A DNA stretch of 64,000 bases, taken from the NCBI GenBank assembly GCA_036250195.1, contig JAVHZZ010000003.1:58300289-58364288 (forward strand). The letters are read 5' to 3'. Positions within the stretch are counted from its first letter, which is position 1; each line of letters starts with the position of its first letter. The notes beneath the pieces are model-generated. The model worked only from the letters and a program-made list of their open reading frames with translations, was not told the origin of the DNA and ran no database searches. This stretch comes from Mixophyes australis (lineage: Eukaryota > Chordata > Amphibia > Anura > Limnodynastidae). A program made the position numbers and the translations under genes. Shown in pieces: positions 60,172 to 64,000 of the stretch.

Positions 60172-60640
60172 ACTTCATTATTATTATCATTTATTTATTA
60201 TTTATTTCCAACATAGTACGTAGCGCTATACATTTAAAGGATCATTATAGAAATGTATTACATATTATTCACTTTTTTTATATAGTGCTTACATATTAAG
60301 CAGCACATTACAGAGATTTGTTTATTATTTAATCATTCAAATCAATGCCTGCCCCAATGGAGCTTACAATCTATATTCCCTACCACACAGCCACCCACAA
60401 AAAGTAGAATTAATTTTGTCAGCAGCCAATTAACCTAGAAGTATGTCATTGGAGTGTGGGAGGAAACATGGGAAGAACATACAAATGCCATTCAGAGTGC
60501 ACGCTGGTCCGAATCAAGCCCATGACCCATGACTCCAGTGCTGTGAGGCAGCATGGCTAATCACTGTGCTAATGACATGAAACAGAAGTTAAAGACAGCC
60601 CTGCTCAAATGCTTACAATCTAAGAGAAATTAAATAGCTA
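60172..60640 (-). mobile_element. SINE inserted in an older L2-tail repeat
   Basis: The inner SINE (about 60270-60570, minus strand) shows the usual tail, body and tRNA head, with head CACAGTGATTAGCCATGCTG. Outside it, TTATTTATTTCCAACATAG with AGCGCTATAC (60195-60235) and GCTTACAATCTAAG (60610) read as two halves of another L2-tail repeat. That suggests nesting. Confidence 0.6.
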
Positions 60641-61377
60641 TTCCAAAAGTACACATTTTTCAGTGGTTGTCTTGTCCCTGATTTGTCTTTCTACAGCTCA
60701 AGATTTCCACATATGTAACAGTATAGGATGATATCTCAAATTTGGTTGGACATTTGAAAAAGGTGTATGCATTTATCATAGATATTGTGGTATGAATTTT
60801 TTTATCAACATAAGAGGGTAGAAATAGGCACCTATTAACTGACAATTGCTTGCTGCAGCTGGGTAGCATTTTTTTTGTATAAAGAAATCTCAATCATCCA
60901 TTAAATTTAGTATATAGTAGGGTACCTAAGTTAAGGCAACAGTGTCTGCCCGCATAAATATATTTACTTCAAGTGACAATACTTAGATTTATACATGTGT
61001 GTCATCCAAATGATACACCAAAGGTGCGACCACAAGAGAGAATGTTATTGTCCAAAATAGTCCAGTAAAAGGTTCCTTAATCAAATATTAAAACTTAGTT
61101 TCCAGCTGCTTCATCCCAAATAGAAGCAATGATAAACATGGTTGACCATGTTGTAGCACCAACATGGAGTTATAAGTGGTAGCAGAAAACATGAATGCAT
61201 CTGATACTTGAGGAATAAGCATTGCACATATTTGAGTTACATAATATATATCTACATAGTTCAGACATACCATAAGCCACAAATTGCTCTATATCTGCAA
61301 GTACTCTATCTTACATCCAGGACAGAGGGACAAGTCACCCAAAAACTGTTGCGATATTACAATAGAATGAGAATTAA
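60641..61377. other. No gene seen
   Basis: AT-rich sequence without assignable features. Confidence 0.5.
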
Positions 61378-61480
61378 TATTATTTGAGTGACTACACTGG
61401 AGGGACAGCAGGTGGTGCTGTTACTAAAAGTGTTATTGTGTTATCACTCTGTATTATAGAAATGTAGTTTGTTGTACAGA
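61378..61480 (+). repeat. Direct repeat, left copy (LTR or satellite-like)
   Basis: TTGAGTGACTACACTGGAGG and the following ~70 bases, ending in the TATCACTCTGTATTATAGAA motif, recur at 63779-63865. The two copies bracket the copia and gypsy remnants. It could be part of a terminal repeat of the composite or a dispersed satellite. Confidence 0.7.
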
Positions 61481-61651
61481 AATATTCTGCTAGTGTTGTT
61501 GTTCATGTAACATCCTGTCATGGCTGTATACTGATAACTAAACAGGTTATTATAAATAGTTATACCACAAAGAACTTTCCATTGTGTGCCTATTGACAGA
61601 GTTCACTTTCAATGATGACTGCTCCAGATACTGTACACAGTCACTTACCTA

Positions 61652-62405
61652 ATGCAAACCAAGTTAATGTATTATGTAAAAATTACTAGAAATGCATTTC
61701 AAAGAAATCCACTTACATTTCTTTGCAACAATATAGGTGAATGCACAGTACACAAAATAGAACACTTCCTAAGACAACTCGGCATAGAGCGCCACATGAC
61801 AGTACCCTACACACCAGAACACAAGGAGGTAACCAAAAGGAGGAACGGAACCCTGGCTATAATGATCAGATGTATATTAACAGATTCAGAACTATCTGAA
61901 ATATATTGGGGCAAAGTGGCAAAGACAGCAACTTAATTACAGAACAGACTATTCTCCAGAACAGTAGAGAAAACTCCATATTAACTGTAACATGGCAAGA
62001 AATCTAGTATAAGACATATTTGAGTTTTCAAGTGTAAAGCATTTGTATCATTCCAGTAAACTGCAGAATCGGGCAGTGAAAGGGATTGTAGTTGGATACA
62101 GCGAATGTTCGAAAGGATACAGAAACTTAAATCCAAAAACAGAAAAAGTAACTATAAGCAACAGTGCGACATTTGTTGAGGAACTGAGAAATGATGTGAT
62201 GATCCCAGCAGATCTGGATAAAGAAGTAAACACTAAGTCCAAAGACACAAGCAAGAAAGCCACTGAACAAAACATTCACATTTAGCTGCAAACCCAATAT
62301 CAAAGATGAAGAAACACAGGAATGTGCGGTAAATGAAGTAAGACACTCAACCAGAGAAAACAAAGGTAAAGCACCTGTGCGCCTCTCATATAAAACTGAC
62401 TCAAT
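61652..62405 (+). pseudogene. Ty1/copia integrase remnant
   Basis: Plus strand. A frame from 61652 carries ECTVHKIEHFLRQLGIERH, then VPYTPEHKEVTKRRN and a SEIYWGKVAKTA end. These match the catalytic-core C-terminal half of copia integrase (DNG-E, then PYTPQQNGVAERKNRT). After a stop at about 61936, a frameshifted GKTPY-type trace and, from 62043, KLQNRAVKGIVVGYSECSKG with a VTISNSATFVEE end continue the family. A RHSTRENKGKAPVRLSYKTD-like end runs to about 62395. Gag, protease and RT are absent. It is truncated and multiply broken. Confidence 0.8.
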
Positions 62406-63545
62406 GTGGAAACAGCTGCTGCGAGAAGGGGCCAAAAGGCCGGGAAACTCCCCATCCTAGGCGATGACAGGAGGGTCGTCCTAGGATCCAAGTCCCTCAC
62501 TCCCTACTCCTTGAGAGATTCTGAATTTCTGATGCCTATTACGCTATTTTCTCCGGATGGCCCCCAGCAATTGACAGCTTTTGTGGACTCTGGATATGCT
62601 GGGAACTTCATTTCCGCTGAGTTGGCTTCCAAACTTCGTCTCTTCATCCTGTGTGGATAAGTTTCCTGATTATTCCTCAATCCGTCAATCCTATTATTCT
62701 GGGCCTTCCCTGGCTTAAAGCTCACAATCCACAGCTCGATTGGTCTTGTGCCCAAGTCATTTCTTGGGGATACACCGGCAAACAATATTGTTTGACTGCT
62801 GTACATCCTCCTAAGACTTCAATCTTCTGTCTAGCCTCTACTACGCACCTGCTCTTCCTGAGACCTATGCCAAGTTTGTAGATGTATTCAGCAAAGCTGC
62901 AGCTGAGTCCCTGCCTCCTCATCGACCCTGGGATTGCCCCATTGACCTCGTACAAGTGCATCACTAGGGGCAGAGTTTTTCCCCTATCTCTTCCTGAGAA
63001 ACAAGCCATGTCTGAATACGTCTTTGAGAATCTTGAAAGTGGTTTTATCCGCAAGTCTTCTTCACCGGCGGGTGCTGGGTTCTTTTTTGTCAAAAAGAAA
63101 GACAGTACCCTTAGACCCTGTATTGACTACCGGAAGCTGAATGCTATTATGGTGAAAAAAACGCTAACCGTTACCCCTTATATCAGAACTCTTTGATTGA
63201 ATCCGTGGAGCACAGATTTTCACCAAACTGGATCTTAGAGGGGCCTATAACCTTATCCGAATTCGCCAAGGTGACGAGTGAAAAACCGCCTTTAATACAA
63301 GACACGGCACAATGAGTACCTAGTGATGCCCTTTGGGCTTTGTAATGCCCCTGCGGTTTTTCAAGAATTCATCAACAAAATCTTCAGAGACCTTTTGTAT
63401 CAATCTGTAGTCGACTACCTTGATGATATCTTGGTCTTCCTGGAACATCACCTCTCATCGAGATCATGTCAAAGAAGTTCAGTCTTGCCTCTGTACCAAT
63501 CACCTATATTGCAAATTGGAGAAGTGCCTTTTTGATCAACGTCAG
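62406..63545 (+). pseudogene. Ty3/gypsy protease and reverse transcriptase remnant
   Basis: Plus strand, directly abutting the copia piece. A protease-like block has FVDSGYAGNFISAELASKL (62575-62640), then ILGLPWLKAHNPQLDW (62700-62745). A reverse transcriptase follows: [37 protein letters not shown] and [12 protein letters not shown] (62970-63145), TKLDLRGAYN in another frame (about 63230), then [20 protein letters not shown] and the catalytic YLDDIL (63323-63440). [18 protein letters not shown] follows at 63478. Order is normal for pol, but at least four frameshifts or deletions break it. RNase H and integrase are missing. Confidence 0.88.
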
Positions 63546-63547
63546 GT

Positions 63548-63632
63548 GATAACACATGTGTTAATGTGTTGTCATTCTGTATTATAGAAATATGTTAATG
63601 TGTTATTAGTCTGTATTATATAATCTTTGATA
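63548..63632 (+). repeat. 34-bp minisatellite unit block inside the gypsy RT
   Basis: Two to three copies of a unit like TGTGTTAATGTGTTATCACT + CTGTATTATAGAAA interrupt the gypsy frame. RT-type text (MDPKMVESILSFPQPLT) resumes at about 63642. The same unit forms the array at 63824-64000. Confidence 0.75.
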
Positions 63633-63639
63633 TGGGTCT

Positions 63640-63710
63640 TTAAATGGATCCTAAAATGGTAGAATCTATCCTTAGTTTTCCTCAACCTCTGACCTAAAGG
63701 CTACTCAGGT
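63640..63710 (+). pseudogene. Gypsy RT continuation after the minisatellite
   Basis: A short frame reading MDPKMVESILSFPQPL, the connection region after the RT palm in Ty3/gypsy pol, ends in a stop at about 63700. It shows the minisatellite lies inside the element rather than at its end. Confidence 0.65.
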
Positions 63711-63823
63711 AACACAAAGTGCCTTTAGGTGTGTTCCGGAGGCACTTCGCCCTTAGTTAAATTTGCCCCATAATGTAATTTGAGTGACTACACTGAAGGG
63801 ATAGCAGATGGCACTGTTACTAA

Positions 63824-64000
63824 ATGTGTTAATGTGTTATCGCTCTGTATTATGGAAATGTGTTAATGTGTTATCACTCGGTATTATAGAAATGTGTTAA
63901 TGTGTTATCACTCTGTATTATAGAAATGTGTTAATGTGTTATCACTCGGTATTATAGAAATGTGTTAATGTGTTATCACTCGGTATTATAGAAATGTGTT
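63824..64000 (+). repeat. 34-bp minisatellite array running off the window
   Basis: About five units of TGTGTTAATGTGTTATCACT followed by (C/T)-GGTATTATAGAAA, with only a few substitutions between units. The array continues beyond the window end. The preceding 63779-63823 repeats 61388-61432. Confidence 0.92.

Overview
The window looks like repeat-dense, AT-rich intergenic or intronic DNA from a vertebrate, most likely an anuran amphibian. That assignment is an inference from the repeat mixture: tRNA-headed SINEs with L2-type tails, L2-type LINE ends, several Penelope-like remnants, many small hAT and 3-bp-target-site palindromic elements, a Tc1 relic, Ty1/copia and Ty3/gypsy remnants, and long TA/AAT microsatellites. 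I recognise no intact host gene, exon set, tRNA gene or bacterial-type operon. Every recognisable coding trace belongs to a dead transposable element.

Layout. 1-9.7 kb: mostly anonymous DNA with a 617-bp element built from a chain of short hairpins (1772-2388), a hAT MITE with perfect 8-bp target duplication (3553-4000), SINEs near 4.1 and 5 kb, and a hAT-like composite (6.1-7.0 kb). 9.7-12.5 kb: a Tc1/mariner relic cut by a minus-strand L2-type LINE whose N-terminus carries a degenerate 2A-like motif. 12.5-15.9 kb: a minus-strand Penelope-like element (GIY-YIG region) split by a hAT MITE with perfect TSD. 17.9-21.4 kb: a 1.9-kb insertion with a 13-bp TSD, made of two ~805-bp arms in near-perfect inverted orientation, lying in an older repeat, followed by one of two inverted copies of a TA-bounded ~400-bp repeat. 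22.3-24.3 kb: a MITE, an L2 3' end and a nested inverted-repeat complex. 25-37 kb: scattered MITEs, SINEs, microsatellites and a 30-bp tandem array. 37.65-43.25 kb: a ~5.6-kb hAT insertion with a broken BED/hAT transposase, a Penelope-like tail and a diverged 18S rRNA fragment. 44-57 kb: a further Penelope relic, an LTR-like block, a solo retroviral-type LTR with 4-bp TSD, and several MITE copies. 61.4-64 kb: a copia integrase remnant abutting a gypsy protease/RT remnant, with a 34-bp minisatellite inside and after it.

Nothing here forms a working pathway. Most activities needed for mobility (transposase, reverse transcriptase, integrase, GIY-YIG endonuclease) are present only as broken relics, while the small elements have clean termini and must have been moved by proteins encoded elsewhere. 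The strongest candidates for follow-up are the hairpin-chain element, the young giant inverted repeat, the 18S fragment inside the hAT insertion, and the repeatedly seeded paired CCAAT motifs of one MITE family.
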